64,000 nucleotides of DNA from Methanolobus sp. WCC4 (GCF_038022665.1 NZ_CP150629.1:558001-622000); one strand, 5' to 3'. Positions 1-9,562 are shown, counted from the stretch's first letter. Program-made: numbers and translations. The notes: a model not told the origin generated them from the sequence alone.

Positions 1-183
1 CCAGAAATCCATGAAACTTCCCCTTGGACACAGGTTACCACAGAACCAGCGACCCCTGAACGGGGCTATCAGGAAGATGGCACCGAACACAAGCAGCATG
101 AAATAACCTAGCAGAGGTTGCCACAGTCCTGCTATTGAGACGATTATGACCAGAGGTCCCATATATGGTGTTATCTTTAGCAT
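1..183 (-). CDS. 4Fe-4S binding membrane protein (partial, 3' part off the left edge)
   Basis: Reading the minus strand from an ATG at 181-183 gives 61 codons with no stop, running off the window edge. The first 40 residues form one or two hydrophobic membrane segments, followed by a C-G-N-L-C-P motif and an F-R-G-R-W-F-C stretch. This is typical of NapH/YccM-like membrane proteins that carry cysteine clusters for 4Fe-4S binding. Upstream, an AAAGGTGA ribosome site and an AT-rich TATA region (about 200-235) support the start. Only the N-terminus is visible, so the exact family and electron-transfer role are open. Confidence 0.65.
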   Translation of the reverse strand, partial: MLKITPYMGPLVIIVSIAGLWQPLLGYFMLLVFGAIFLIAPFRGRWFCGNLCPRGSFMDFW

Positions 184-434
184 GAGTTCACCTTTATGAT
201 ATTTTTATACACTTTTTATATCCTTATTTTTATAAAGGCTTATTGGTTTTCATGTCACTGGAAAATAAGCTGAACTGAAAATCTCAGGAATAGTGCTTCT
301 GTCACTGTAAATCAAAGATTCCCGTTGAAACCGGAGTGACAGATATAAGAGTAAGCGGGAAAAGCAATAGAAAAAGAACAAAGAGAAGAAGAACAGGTAG
401 CTGAACTACCTGCTCTGTTGATCATCCAGTAGGG

Positions 435-1217
435 TCACTGAGACTTTACGATCCCTTCAGCGATCTTTGCTGCATTGGCTCCGGACTGCAGCATACCGCC
501 AAAGGTCGGTCCCATTCTTGAAAGACCGAAATAGGTCGCTACTGCCATACCTGTGACAACAAGACCTGGGAAGACCTCAGAAGCATTGTTCGCCACAGCA
601 TCCTCGGAGTTCTCTACATCCATTCCTGAAAAGCCCTTCATATTGATCAGGCCACGGTCCTGAAGGGAATTTGCTACAACTGCATCATGGCCTGTTGCAT
701 CGATGACGCACTTTGTCTCAATGGCCACAGGGTCGACACATGTGATCGCACGTGGAAGAGCGGAAACAGGGGTCCAGTTGGTCACAGCACCACAAACACG
801 ACCATCCTTGAGGACGACATCATCGAACTTGTTCATGTTCAGCATGAAAGCTCCGGCATCACATGCAGCGGAGATGAGTTTAGAACATGCTGAAGGTGCA
901 TCTGCCACGTAAAGACCTTCCTGGTACTCCTTGTAAGCAACACCGAGCTCATCGAAGAATCTCTGCGCAGGAGCCCTTACAGTGACCTTGTTCATGAGGT
1001 AACCGCCTAACCAGAATCCACCGCCGAAGTAATTGTTGCTCTCAAGAACCACTGTCTTTAAACCACTTGAAGCAAGGTCACGGGCAGCCACAAGACCACT
1101 TGGCCCTCCGCCAACGATTATCACATCACTTTCAATGTGGTTAAGGAAATCATTTGTAAATTCTTCAACTATCGAACGTGTTATGTCTTTTTCAGTAGCT
1201 TTTGCGAATTGATTCAT
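435..1217 (-). CDS. thi4: Thiazole synthase, Thi4 family (sulfide-dependent ADP-thiazole synthase type)
   Basis: This 260-residue protein should build the thiazole half of thiamine (ADP-thiazole) from NAD, glycine and sulfide. It has the Rossmann dinucleotide motif GGGPSG at residues 36-41, the family ATGHD segment near 174-178, and the C-terminal R-M-G-P-T-F-G-G-M segment typical of Thi4. In yeast Thi4 a cysteine shortly after GHD donates its sulfur in a suicide reaction. No cysteine occurs there here, so the archaeal sulfide-dependent, multi-turnover form is expected (family knowledge). Archaeal homologues were once annotated as ribose-1,5-bisphosphate isomerase. An AAAGGTG ribosome site precedes the ATG. 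Two tandem palindromes lie about 110-130 bp upstream. Confidence 0.88.
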   Translation of the reverse strand: MNQFAKATEKDITRSIVEEFTNDFLNHIESDVIIVGGGPSGLVAARDLASSGLKTVVLESNNYFGGGFWLGGYLMNKVTVRAPAQRFFDELGVAYKEYQEGLYVADAPSACSKLISAACDAGAFMLNMNKFDDVVLKDGRVCGAVTNWTPVSALPRAITCVDPVAIETKCVIDATGHDAVVANSLQDRGLINMKGFSGMDVENSEDAVANNASEVFPGLVVTGMAVATYFGLSRMGPTFGGMLQSGANAAKIAEGIVKSQ

Positions 1218-1324
1218 TTCTACACCTTTGAAGGTTCTGCAGTTCCCGGACCGGAAAGATATTTGTCACAGAGCATGCTTTGCCAAATGCATGATCGTCA
1301 CAGTGTAGGGTCTGGGTTTTGAAA

Positions 1325-1350
1325 TCACAATTGTGACTTCACGATTGTGA
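1325..1350. promoter_or_regulatory. Tandem 12-bp palindromes upstream of thi4
   Basis: TCACAATTGTGA (1325-1336) and TCACGATTGTGA (1339-1350) are two near-identical palindromes, 14 bp centre to centre. They lie 108-133 bp upstream of the thi4 start codon and about 150 bp before the divergent gene at 1499. The arrangement suggests a dimeric repressor or activator binding two adjacent sites. The regulator is unknown. An archaeal thiamine regulator of the ThiR type is one candidate, but that is inference. Confidence 0.5.
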
Positions 1351-1498
1351 ATCGTAGATGTTTTATTTAGCTGTTACGCTTAATAAGAAAAAACAGGGTG
1401 TTACACTCAACAATCCAGCCCCTTTACTTCAAACATGAAATGAAAAAGAGCAAGATAATTTCAATATATATATAAATAAACATGTACAATATATTCCC

Positions 1499-3175
1499 AT
1501 GCAGATCCTGATACCGGACATCGTTGACACAGCCCTTATTAGTGGAATCATATCGGTCTTTCTCATTGCAGATATTCTGGTAAAGAACCACCTCAAGCTC
1601 GATCTCAGGGATGTTGGTGCCGACCTTGCCATAGGGGCACTGGTCATGCAGATCGCCTTCATCGCAACCATACTAAAAGGACAGCAAATGGACTTATTCT
1701 GGAACAACATCGTCCTTGCGATATGCTTCGCGCTATTCTGGGTAACATGTCTCTGGCTTGCCGGTAAGAGGGATGCGCTGACCGACATGTTCTCCTACAC
1801 CATAGGGACATTCGCCCTTGCAGCATCGATCATGCATTTTCTGGGAACGTTCAGACCTACCGGAATGGTCATACTGCTTGCTTATTCATTTATCCTTTCA
1901 GTGCTGGCCTTCCTCTTAGCCGACTATTTGAGAACGGAAGCGGTGAAACTCAATTTCGGGAAGTTCACAAAGGACCTGCAGATATACGATATGAATGAGA
2001 GTTACAGGAAACTGGAATCAGGAACAGGGAACATTGACCCATTGCAACCTGTGATCGATCTCATTCGCGGAGCTATCAGGAACAGGGATAATTTCACAGC
2101 CACCGTGGGTATCAGAAGAATCCCGGAGATCTGCTCAAAAGTGCTGGCTTCCAGTGGAAATAAAGCCCTTATCATAAAATACCTCAACACCCATCTCTAC
2201 CAGCTGGCAATCCTCGCAGAAGAAGAGAAGGACAGGTTCGCGCTGATGGAAGTCATCGACTCCTTTGGTTCTATTGGAAAACAGTGTGCTGAAGCCAATA
2301 TGGAGAGTTTCGTATTGCATACTATCGAAAGTATGAACAACTTCTTCGATCTGTATTGCGAAAGACAGCGCTTTTCTAAAATGAACATACTGTCACAGAT
2401 CAAGCGTTCAAAGGGCCCGAAGGACCTTGTTGACATAGTCACCAACAAAGTGATATCAACCCCCATGCACAAACTCTCAATTGCCACAGGTGAGATCGGA
2501 AAGACAACTGCAGGGAAGGATATGCTGGAACCCACCGAGAACGCTGTAATACTCCTGAAAAAGATAGCCCTTGATGCTGCTTCAAATGCAGATACGGCTA
2601 CCCTTGAGAATATCAGGAAGGTACTTCTGGAGTTTGCAAGGACCGTGGACAACAAGGACCAGGAGCATCTGAAGAAGCTCATCATCTATGCCCTGAGAGA
2701 TATAGGTATCAAGACCATCCATGAATCTCCTGACCTCAAGAAGCATGATTGTCTTGACAAAGTGATTGAGACCTTAAAAGAGATAGGGGATATCTTCGGG
2801 GAAGGCTCGATCCCTGATATAACGAATGCCCTGAAGGATATAGGGGTTGTTGCCGCAAGGAAACACTCTGATAAGAAGGTCTCAAGTGTGATCCCTGTAA
2901 TGGAACATTTCTGTACGGTTGCCGCAGAGGGTCATCATGAGGAACACGCCTCGAATGCCGTCAGTGCCATACTGGAGGTATGTGAGATCTCAATTCGTGA
3001 GCAGATGGTGGAATCCACAGCCAGTTCCTCAAAGAGCCTGGCGAGTCTATCTAATATAGAAGCGGTATCTGTCTTTGTCAATGAAGCGGTCTTTGAGCTG
3101 GGCAAGTACAGGGAGATCGACAGGGAGATGTTCGCACTTTTTGATAAGACATATCGCAAATCGGGCGGAAGATGA
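1499..3175 (+). CDS. Membrane-anchored protein with long helical repeat region, unknown function
   Basis: A 558-residue protein that I do not recognise. The first 145 residues contain about five hydrophobic segments (roughly 7-27, 40-60, 67-90, 96-115 and 121-143), so it is an integral membrane protein. The remaining 400 residues are soluble, rich in Leu, Ile, Lys and Glu, and fall into repeated amphipathic helices such as L-K-E-I-G-D-I and L-K-D-I-G-V-V. They look like HEAT or ARM-type repeats and suggest a cytoplasmic scaffold for protein contacts. A strong TATA-like run (1464-1482) lies only about 20 bp before the ATG, so the transcript may be nearly leaderless. It is divergent from thi4. 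Confidence 0.7.
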   Translation: MQILIPDIVDTALISGIISVFLIADILVKNHLKLDLRDVGADLAIGALVMQIAFIATILKGQQMDLFWNNIVLAICFALFWVTCLWLAGKRDALTDMFSYTIGTFALAASIMHFLGTFRPTGMVILLAYSFILSVLAFLLADYLRTEAVKLNFGKFTKDLQIYDMNESYRKLESGTGNIDPLQPVIDLIRGAIRNRDNFTATVGIRRIPEICSKVLASSGNKALIIKYLNTHLYQLAILAEEEKDRFALMEVIDSFGSIGKQCAEANMESFVLHTIESMNNFFDLYCERQRFSKMNILSQIKRSKGPKDLVDIVTNKVISTPMHKLSIATGEIGKTTAGKDMLEPTENAVILLKKIALDAASNADTATLENIRKVLLEFARTVDNKDQEHLKKLIIYALRDIGIKTIHESPDLKKHDCLDKVIETLKEIGDIFGEGSIPDITNALKDIGVVAARKHSDKKVSSVIPVMEHFCTVAAEGHHEEHASNAVSAILEVCEISIREQMVESTASSSKSLASLSNIEAVSVFVNEAVFELGKYREIDREMFALFDKTYRKSGGR

Positions 3176-3305
3176 TCTGCTTTTGACAGCTTTTATCCTG
3201 CTTTTCGAAGAGTATATATTGTAATTGTGTTTTATTACTGCAATAGTTATGGTGACATCCCGATGTTCACTACTATAATTTAATTTCAACTTTAGAGGTA
3301 CTATT

Positions 3306-4199
3306 ATGGAAATCAATGGAGTAGAAATCGAAGATACTTTCGCAGAAGCGTTCCCGATCAAGATCTCAAGAGTACTTATCACCGCAGCAACAAAACGCTG
3401 GGCAGAGATAGCTGCACTTGAAGCAACAGGATTCGGTACATCTGTTATTATGTGCCCTGCAGAGGCAGGTATTGAGAAGTTCGTAGGTCCTGATGAGACC
3501 CCTGACGGAAGACCTGGTGTATATGTCCAGTTCTGTACTTTCGGATACGAGTCACTTGAACACCAGTTACTTGAGCGCCTTGGCCAGTGTGTACTTACAG
3601 CACCAACAACAGCTGTCTTCAACGGTATGCCTGAAGCTGAGAAGCAGTTCAACGTAGGTTTCAAACTCAAGTTCTTCGGTGACGGAATGGAATCCGAGAC
3701 CGAGGTCGGCGGTCGCAAGATGTACAGCATCCCTATCATGGAAGGCGACTTCCTCGTAGAAGAGAACATCGGCGCTGTAGCAGGTATCGCTGGCGGTAAC
3801 TTCTTTATCTTCGGTGACAGCCAGATGACAGCACTTACAGCAGCAGAGGTTGCAGTAGACGCTATCAAGGACCTTGAAGGTACCATCACCCCATTCCCAG
3901 GCGGAATAGTTGCAAGTGGTTCCAAGGCTGGTTTTAACAACTACAAGTTCATGAAGGCAACCGCGAACGAGAAGTTCTGCCCATCCATCAGGGACAAGGT
4001 AGAAGGTACCGAGATCCCAGAAGGTGTAAAGGCAGTTTACGAGCTTGTCATTAACGGTGTCGACGAGGATGCAATCCAGAAAGCAATGAAAGCAGGTATC
4101 GAAGCAGCTATCGCAGTTCCTGGTGTCTCAAAGATCACCGCAGGAAACTACGGCGGCAAACTCGGTAAGTACCAGTTCCACCTGAAAGACCTCATTTAA
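3306..4199 (+). CDS. ftr: Formylmethanofuran:tetrahydromethanopterin formyltransferase
   Basis: This enzyme moves the formyl group between formylmethanofuran and tetrahydrosarcinapterin. It is a core C1 step that runs in the oxidative direction when methanogens disproportionate methylamines. The 297-residue length and the whole sequence match Ftr: the N-terminal [16 protein letters not shown] segment, the [14 protein letters not shown] region, and the acidic, Gly-rich body typical of this soluble cytoplasmic enzyme. An AGAGGT ribosome site precedes the ATG. It is a single-gene unit, with a hairpin and T-run directly at its stop codon. Confidence 0.95.
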   Translation: MEINGVEIEDTFAEAFPIKISRVLITAATKRWAEIAALEATGFGTSVIMCPAEAGIEKFVGPDETPDGRPGVYVQFCTFGYESLEHQLLERLGQCVLTAPTTAVFNGMPEAEKQFNVGFKLKFFGDGMESETEVGGRKMYSIPIMEGDFLVEENIGAVAGIAGGNFFIFGDSQMTALTAAEVAVDAIKDLEGTITPFPGGIVASGSKAGFNNYKFMKATANEKFCPSIRDKVEGTEIPEGVKAVYELVINGVDEDAIQKAMKAGIEAAIAVPGVSKITAGNYGGKLGKYQFHLKDLI

Positions 4200-4216
4200 G
4201 GGTCTTTCTTTTTTCA
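4185..4216 (+). terminator. Hairpin plus T-run after ftr
   Basis: AAAGACC (4185-4191) pairs with GGTCTTT (4201-4207), and the loop contains the ftr stop codon. A T-rich run follows to 4216 and beyond. Confidence 0.6.
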
Positions 4217-4279
4217 TCTTTTTTTGTTTTTGAATTACTTTTATCCACGTATCTTTTCGGATTACTTCTGTTCGTACAG

Positions 4280-4810
4280 TTATGAGAATCTGGACGGAAT
4301 CTCTTCTGCAAACGCTTTCTGGAATCTCAATTTCTTCTGCTGATGGTCTTCCTGATCTTCGATCAAAAGATTACCATATGTAGGAGCAAAAGTGTATCCA
4401 CTTTCATCATCCCCTCTGGTAACAAAAAGATAGGTCTCTCCCGGCTGGAGCAATTCATCATCCTCCGCAAGTGTCAGATACTTCCAGACGAAAACATACT
4501 CATAGCCGCCGAACTGTTTTACGATGACATTCCCGGTAGCATTGCCTTTTATCGTTTCTATAACCTCTACACTGAAACGAGTTTGCAGATATGGTTCGGT
4601 TGACGTACCATCCTGTTCTATCACCTTACCAATGAATATATCACTGGATGAACCAACCAGTTCTCTATCATCAGAAACATTGATCACGTAATCTATATGG
4701 GCAATCCCCTGTTGGTTGTCAAAGTAGTTTACCTGAACCAGGCAGGCAGTTGCTCCCAGAAGTCCTGCAACGATTAGGAAGGCTAGAAGAATATTGGATT
4801 TGTTGGCCAT
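4280..4810 (-). CDS. Secreted or lipid-anchored protein of unknown function
   Basis: A 176-residue protein with an N-terminal hydrophobic signal (residues about 8-22) ending L-L-G-A-T-A-C, which resembles a lipoprotein-type cleavage site. The rest is soluble with several beta-strand-like stretches. A segment reading V-G-S-S-D-I-F-I-G-K-V, followed later by V-I-K-Q-F-G-G and L-L-Q-P-G-E-T-Y-L-F-V, resembles small secreted proteins of Gram-positive bacteria and archaea whose function is unknown. It lies in a block of exported proteins of the same strand (4.3-6.9 kb). No function is proposed. Confidence 0.65.
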   Translation of the reverse strand: MANKSNILLAFLIVAGLLGATACLVQVNYFDNQQGIAHIDYVINVSDDRELVGSSSDIFIGKVIEQDGTSTEPYLQTRFSVEVIETIKGNATGNVIVKQFGGYEYVFVWKYLTLAEDDELLQPGETYLFVTRGDDESGYTFAPTYGNLLIEDQEDHQQKKLRFQKAFAEEIPSRFS

Positions 4811-4836
4811 GTATGTTTCTCAAGTGATGTATCTAA

Positions 4837-5256
4837 TTACTCAATGGCAATGCCTAGTTCCAGAGGTTCCTCAGGATATGGATTCAACCTGATTATCAAA
4901 AACTCCCAGCTTAGATCATTGGGATTCTTTCCTGTGACCTCTGTTTTCGTTATATTGTTGTCTAAAGTTATTTCATACAAATAAGTGTCTTTTTTCAGAC
5001 TGACTGAGATTGGTTTCAGTCTTTCATCCGGAGCTATATCGTATGATTTGTTAAATCTGGAGCTATTGTTCAGGTCGAGTATTTCTACCGTTACTGTGTG
5101 GTTTACAGTATCGTAGTTGCGTATGAGAAAACGCAGAGTACCGTTTTCATCTTTTGTAGTATTAGTTTTATCAGAAAATGAGAGCAAAGCAAAGAAGAGA
5201 GCTGACATTAATACACAGATAGCTAAAAATATACTGAGATATGTCCTTTTCTCCAT
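4837..5256 (-). CDS. Membrane-anchored protein with Ig-like domain, unknown function
   Basis: 139 residues: one N-terminal membrane anchor (about 7-27) and an extracellular domain rich in Asn and Thr with several N-x-S/T sites. The domain pattern F-L-I-R-N, H-T-V-T-V-E-I-L-D, then Y-x-x-E-I-T-L-D-N-N closely resembles the C-terminal domain of the protein at 8001-8906 (H-T-I-S-V-E-L-F-D and F-K-V-T-L-D-N-N). The two therefore seem to share a beta-sandwich fold. It ends 26 bp before the 4280-4810 gene and starts 33 bp after the NosD-like gene ends, so the three may be co-transcribed. Confidence 0.6.
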   Translation of the reverse strand: MEKRTYLSIFLAICVLMSALFFALLSFSDKTNTTKDENGTLRFLIRNYDTVNHTVTVEILDLNNSSRFNKSYDIAPDERLKPISVSLKKDTYLYEITLDNNITKTEVTGKNPNDLSWEFLIIRLNPYPEEPLELGIAIE

Positions 5257-5289
5257 ATTATTTTCACCTGTTTCAGTGACTTTCTCTTA

Positions 5290-6930
5290 TTATCTCAAAT
5301 CAATATTATCAGAAAGACCTCCAAGCAACTCCCACTTTATTTCCCCAGAGGTAGGATGTGGATATGGAAGCTCTCTCCTCAATTTAACTTCGACATCATA
5401 TGCATACGTCTTTCCAGATTCCATATCAATTGTACATTCATAGTGATTGGAACCTAAGTACTCTAAGACCACTTGTTCCTCAAATATCAATTCCGTATCT
5501 TCATCTGAGTATGAACCATCAGCAGGTGTGGAAGCACTTACCTGAACAAAGACCGGAAGGTTATCGATCATATCTCCTGTATTGTTGTTATAAAGGTAAG
5601 CATCCTTGTTTTGATAGTTCAGGTTCATTGAAATCGTTACTCTTGAATATGTTTCGTTCAGTGGAACAATGCTTTCTTCGAGATTCTCAACGTAAACGTT
5701 GTTGTCTGGAAGACCGTGGCTAAATGGGTAGTACCATGCAATAATTAGAATAAATGTTATTACAAGAAGTACAACCAGTCCTGCAATGCCCTTCTTCAAC
5801 CAGGAGAGATTGAAGTAAAAGGCAATTACAGTTGCTACGATGAGAATAACAAAGAAGATGAAAATTTGCTGGAAAATTGTGAATTCTATGTTTTCAGAAC
5901 GGTTATCTGAGAATGAATTGTCCTCAATGGTATTTTTGTCTCCTGGAAATAAATGATAAATGCCATATTCTTCATTTGAATTGAATGCATTGTTTTTGAT
6001 AATATTATTGTCAGAATTCTCAATTGATATCCCATGAAAATTATTTGACAGAGTATTTCCATCTAAAACGTTATTTGCAGAAGTAGATGATATCAGGGTG
6101 ATGCCAGAATCCCTGTTTTCTGCAAGAACATTGCTCTTTAAGGTATTCGAACCTGAATCCCACAAGAGAGATCCCTGATCCTTATTATTGCTGACGTTAT
6201 TACCAGTAATTGAATTCTTGTCAGATGAAGTAAGGCTTAAACCAATGCTATTGAGGAACAGTTGATTGTTTGTAATCTCATTAGTATTTGATTTTCTAAG
6301 TGCAAGTCCATAAAACTGGTTGTTGTTAATCTCATTGCCAGTAATAATATTTTCATCAGAGATGTCTAAGTAAAGACCACGCTTATTACTTTGAATAATA
6401 TTATTTTCCAGGGTGTTCAGCCCAGAGTCAAGAAGATATATCCCATGCTCAGTATTTGAGAGCATAGTATTATTCTGAATCTCATTTCCTGAAGAGGACT
6501 CGATATAAAGACCATTCTGAGTCTTAGAGATTATGTTGTTACTTACAAGAGAGTTCTTTACATTCCCGATGGCTATACCTGCAACAACAGGATTGTCACT
6601 ATCTCCTTCAATCGTCAGACCACTTACCTTAACATTATCTGCTGTAATGTGAATGATCGGAGCAGACGAGTTATTAGAAGTAATAACAACATCTTTAGGG
6701 TCAGGAGAAAAGGAGCTTATGCTTAAAGGTTTGTCTACAACGAGAGTTTCAGAATAAGTTCCACTGTAGATGACTATAGAATCATTCTTTTGAGCCTGAT
6801 CTATGGCATCCTGAATAGAGGTAAAAGAAGCGTTTATGCTATCATTGTTGCTGAATGTTATTGTAGTTGCAGAGGCACAACTAATAGTGAGAAGCAATAA
6901 AAATATGACTGTGATTATTTTCAGACCCAC
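5290..6930 (-). CDS. NosD-like parallel beta-helix surface protein
   Basis: A 546-residue exported protein. A signal peptide occupies about residues 1-21. Residues about 30-345 hold many repeats of about 22-24 residues with N-N-I-I, G-N-x-I-x-N-N and G-I-x-L motifs, which form a right-handed parallel beta helix of the NosD/pectate-lyase type. Two hydrophobic segments follow (about 350-376 and 382-404), then a soluble C-terminal domain. Such proteins in Methanosarcinaceae are cell-surface proteins, and a catalytic role cannot be read from the sequence. The first codon is GTG (6928-6930) behind an AAAGGAC site. No in-frame ATG lies before the signal peptide. Confidence 0.75.
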   Translation of the reverse strand: MGLKIITVIFLLLLTISCASATTITFSNNDSINASFTSIQDAIDQAQKNDSIVIYSGTYSETLVVDKPLSISSFSPDPKDVVITSNNSSAPIIHITADNVKVSGLTIEGDSDNPVVAGIAIGNVKNSLVSNNIISKTQNGLYIESSSGNEIQNNTMLSNTEHGIYLLDSGLNTLENNIIQSNKRGLYLDISDENIITGNEINNNQFYGLALRKSNTNEITNNQLFLNSIGLSLTSSDKNSITGNNVSNNKDQGSLLWDSGSNTLKSNVLAENRDSGITLISSTSANNVLDGNTLSNNFHGISIENSDNNIIKNNAFNSNEEYGIYHLFPGDKNTIEDNSFSDNRSENIEFTIFQQIFIFFVILIVATVIAFYFNLSWLKKGIAGLVVLLVITFILIIAWYYPFSHGLPDNNVYVENLEESIVPLNETYSRVTISMNLNYQNKDAYLYNNNTGDMIDNLPVFVQVSASTPADGSYSDEDTELIFEEQVVLEYLGSNHYECTIDMESGKTYAYDVEVKLRRELPYPHPTSGEIKWELLGGLSDNIDLR

Positions 6931-7202
6931 GATTTTTGTCCTTTAAGTTCAGATAGTGGCAAAAGTTCTTTACTTCATATTGATTTTTATTAGTTCTCTA
7001 TAAATCTTTTGTGGTTCCTGCATCAATTTAAACTAAATTGTTAATTCCAGTTGCAAAAAAGCTCCTGTCCTACAATCTGAGCTGGAAGTTGTGACCACAA
7101 TTAATAAATAAATTGTTTGTAATTATTAAATAATTTTAACTATTGGGTAAAATACTGATAGATAGCCAATTGTATGCAGAACAGGATAACAGGAAAAGCT
7201 AC

Positions 7203-7571
7203 ATGAAAACAAGAGCTGAAACAATATTTGGGATTGCTGGTGGTTTTTTTGGCAGCCTCATAGCCGCCTTCATTTTTTATGCAACGCTGGTTAATATCTG
7301 GCCAGGAGGAGCGCACACGATGTATGCCACTTCCAGTGTTTTCGGATATTCTGACCCTTTCGTGATAATGCTGGGTATTGGCACAATAACACTAATATTG
7401 GGTTTAATGGGAATTGCCGGTGGAATTCTTGCTAAAACTGATAGGAAAAAGGGTGGAAAATTAATGCTGACAGCCGGCATACTTGGATTTCTCTTATTTT
7501 TCTGGACGTGGATCCTCCCTGGAATACTGCTTACAACCGGTGGGATCATGGCAATACGAGCTAGTGAGTAA
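7203..7571 (+). CDS. Small multi-pass membrane protein, DUF4064-like
   Basis: The frame is open from a TTG at 7143, but the ATG at 7203 is preferred. It gives a 122-residue protein starting M-K-T-R-A-E-T-I-F-G-I-A-G-G-F-F-G, the usual beginning of DUF4064 membrane proteins, with a CAGGAAAAG ribosome-site-like stretch just upstream. Four hydrophobic segments alternate with a basic T-D-R-K-K-G-G-K loop before the last pair. No biochemical role is known for this family. It starts a plus-strand run with the two following exported proteins. Confidence 0.6.
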   Translation: MKTRAETIFGIAGGFFGSLIAAFIFYATLVNIWPGGAHTMYATSSVFGYSDPFVIMLGIGTITLILGLMGIAGGILAKTDRKKGGKLMLTAGILGFLLFFWTWILPGILLTTGGIMAIRASE

Positions 7572-7612
7572 ACTATGCTAAAAATATCTTAACTTTTTAT
7601 GAAGGAAAAAAG

Positions 7613-7969
7613 ATGAAACAAAATACCAATCTAAAGACCATTGCAGGAATATTTGTATTTTTAGCTGTGTTCCTACTGGCCATCTTCTTTTCAGTGATAT
7701 ATCTTTCAGGACCAGGTCTCTATGTATATGCAGAACAAATCTCAGAGGAACCGGACAATTTTATGGAACTTAGCCGATCTGAACTGGAAAACTATCCATA
7801 TATACAGAAAGCGGTGTCCTCTCCTGGAACAGAGATCAAAGTCCCTTATAAGGATGTAGAAGTTATGAAAAACATTGATGAATTTGGTGAGCTTCTTCAG
7901 AACAATGAAACCTATTTCCTGAAAGTTGGAGATGGCTACTATAATATTCACGTTGAGTGGGCAGACTGA
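7613..7969 (+). CDS. Membrane-anchored protein of unknown function
   Basis: 118 residues with one N-terminal membrane segment (about 11-33) and a short extracellular domain containing V-P-Y-K-D-V-E and Y-F-L-K-V-G-D-G-Y-Y-N-I-H. A good ribosome site (GAAGGAAAAAAG) lies directly before the ATG. It starts 41 bp after the DUF4064-like gene, so the two are probably in one transcript. The family is not recognised. Confidence 0.6.
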   Translation: MKQNTNLKTIAGIFVFLAVFLLAIFFSVIYLSGPGLYVYAEQISEEPDNFMELSRSELENYPYIQKAVSSPGTEIKVPYKDVEVMKNIDEFGELLQNNETYFLKVGDGYYNIHVEWAD

Positions 7970-8000
7970 AATGATGGAGTTAAGGGGTTTTAGAGTGAGC

Positions 8001-8906
8001 ATGAAAATCAGTAAGAATAAATTGTTGCTATTGGTCGTAATATTAGTTATTGCATGCGTAGCTTTGGTGTTCACAGTAACTTCGTACTCTGGAAACACTA
8101 AGTACGAGCATCCTGAAGGATATATTCAAAACATTGATCCGGCATCTTACGAAGAAAGTAGCATTGACATTCCATCAATAATAACAAAATATGAACTGAT
8201 CACAATAGATGCTGTAGAGTTCAAACAAACTGCAGATACAGGAACAATGGAACTCAATCTTGCAGGAACCGGTTTCGTTTTAGAAATGGAACCCGGTATC
8301 TGGGTAAATGAAGGGGTCAAAGGATTATTTGATGATGAAAATGGAACCACCCTTGAAAGGGAAATGGAAGCTATCTATCAATACAATGGAATGGTCAGGG
8401 ACAAACCAGAAACAAGTAAAGTCCTTTTTACTATGGACGATCAAACTGTTCTGGGAACCATCGATTCAAACAATGAACGATATGTGATAGAGCAAATTGG
8501 ATGGGTAATGGACAACAATACTAAAAGAACAGTATACATTGCTTACAAAGAATCAGATATTAAATATACGATCAGTTCATACCCTTCCGGAAAAGAATTC
8601 CCCCTGGAATTTTTGGTCTCCAATGGTGACGAATATCCACATACGATCTCGGTTGAATTATTTGATTCAGCAGGAACCCTACTATACACGAATATATACA
8701 CATTGGAGCCTCATGAATATGTACACCCTCCAGAGATGGAAAACACTGATGAAAATTACATATTCAAAGTAACCTTAGATAATAATGTCAGCGGCACGTA
8801 TAATTTCACACCTGATACATATGACTATTCTGCAGCTGATATATACATAACTAATGACTCTGATACCGGAAAAGCATACATAAGCTTTGGTATGATGGTG
8901 TCATAA
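8001..8906 (+). CDS. Exported protein with C-terminal Ig-like domain, unknown function
   Basis: The open frame extends back to 7926, where it would overlap the previous gene. The ATG at 8001 gives a 301-residue protein with an immediate basic start and a clear signal or anchor (M-K-I-S-K-N-K followed by 20 hydrophobic residues), so this start is preferred. The body is soluble. The last 110 residues match the small protein at 4837-5256 in pattern (F-L-V-S-N, H-T-I-S-V-E-L-F-D, T-L-D-N-N-V), indicating a shared extracellular beta-sandwich domain. It ends 22 bp before the transglutaminase-like gene. Confidence 0.6.
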   Translation: MKISKNKLLLLVVILVIACVALVFTVTSYSGNTKYEHPEGYIQNIDPASYEESSIDIPSIITKYELITIDAVEFKQTADTGTMELNLAGTGFVLEMEPGIWVNEGVKGLFDDENGTTLEREMEAIYQYNGMVRDKPETSKVLFTMDDQTVLGTIDSNNERYVIEQIGWVMDNNTKRTVYIAYKESDIKYTISSYPSGKEFPLEFLVSNGDEYPHTISVELFDSAGTLLYTNIYTLEPHEYVHPPEMENTDENYIFKVTLDNNVSGTYNFTPDTYDYSAADIYITNDSDTGKAYISFGMMVS

Positions 8907-8928
8907 ATCTCTACAATAGTTGAAAATC

Positions 8929-9528
8929 ATGACAGCACTACACGATTACCTCAGACCGACACCAATCATCGACTTCGACCATCCTGCCGTCATGAAAAAA
9001 GCAAAGGAACTCGCAGGGAACAACCAGAACCAGACAGAGATAGCCAGACTCTGCTTCGAGTTCGTCAGGGATGAGATCAAACACAGCCATGACCACCGGA
9101 TGAACCCTGTCACCCTGAAAGCATCCGAGGTATTGGAACATGTAACAGGCTATTGCTATGCTAAAAGTCATCTCCTTGCAGCACTTCTCAGAGCTAGCTC
9201 AATTCCGGCAGGTATCTGCTACCAGCGTCTGAGCAGGGATGACAATGCAGAAGGCGGACCATTCTGTTTGCACGCCCTGAATGCTGTTCATCTGGAAGGG
9301 ATTGGATGGTACCGGATGGATGCCAGAGGGAATAAGGAAGGTGTTAATGCTCAGTTCAACCCACCTCATGAGCAGCTTGCATATGAGATAAGGATCGAAG
9401 GAGAGGCAGACCTTCCTGAGATATGGGCGGACTCACTTCCGGTTGTTGTGGAAGTTCTGAGAAAGTACAGGAGCTACGATGAGGTTTACGCGAACCTGCC
9501 GGATGTTCCCTTGATAACTGAAAAGTGA
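8929..9528 (+). CDS. Transglutaminase-like cysteine protease-fold protein
   Basis: 199 residues from the ATG at 8929 (a TTG at 8920 is also possible). The transglutaminase catalytic triad is visible: Cys76 in G-Y-C-Y-A-K-S, His115 in L-H-A-L-N-A-V-H, and Asp131 in R-M-D-A-R-G. The L-L-A-A-L-L-R-A-S-S-I-P-A-G segment after the cysteine is typical of the family. No signal peptide is present, so it acts in the cytoplasm. Members cleave or transfer amide bonds, and the substrate here is unknown. Confidence 0.8.
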   Translation: MTALHDYLRPTPIIDFDHPAVMKKAKELAGNNQNQTEIARLCFEFVRDEIKHSHDHRMNPVTLKASEVLEHVTGYCYAKSHLLAALLRASSIPAGICYQRLSRDDNAEGGPFCLHALNAVHLEGIGWYRMDARGNKEGVNAQFNPPHEQLAYEIRIEGEADLPEIWADSLPVVVEVLRKYRSYDEVYANLPDVPLITEK

Positions 9529-9562
9529 GAGGATTGGAAGCGAAACAAGGGAGGGAGATTGC

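Noticed and set aside
1218-1330. TPP riboswitch in the thi4 leader
   Set aside because: I could not find the conserved CTGAGA and GACCTG-type core blocks in the proper order and strand.
3047-3940. A 297-codon minus-strand open frame across ftr
   Set aside because: It is the antisense shadow of the strongly biased ftr gene. It has no ribosome site, no family features and runs into the end of the upstream gene.
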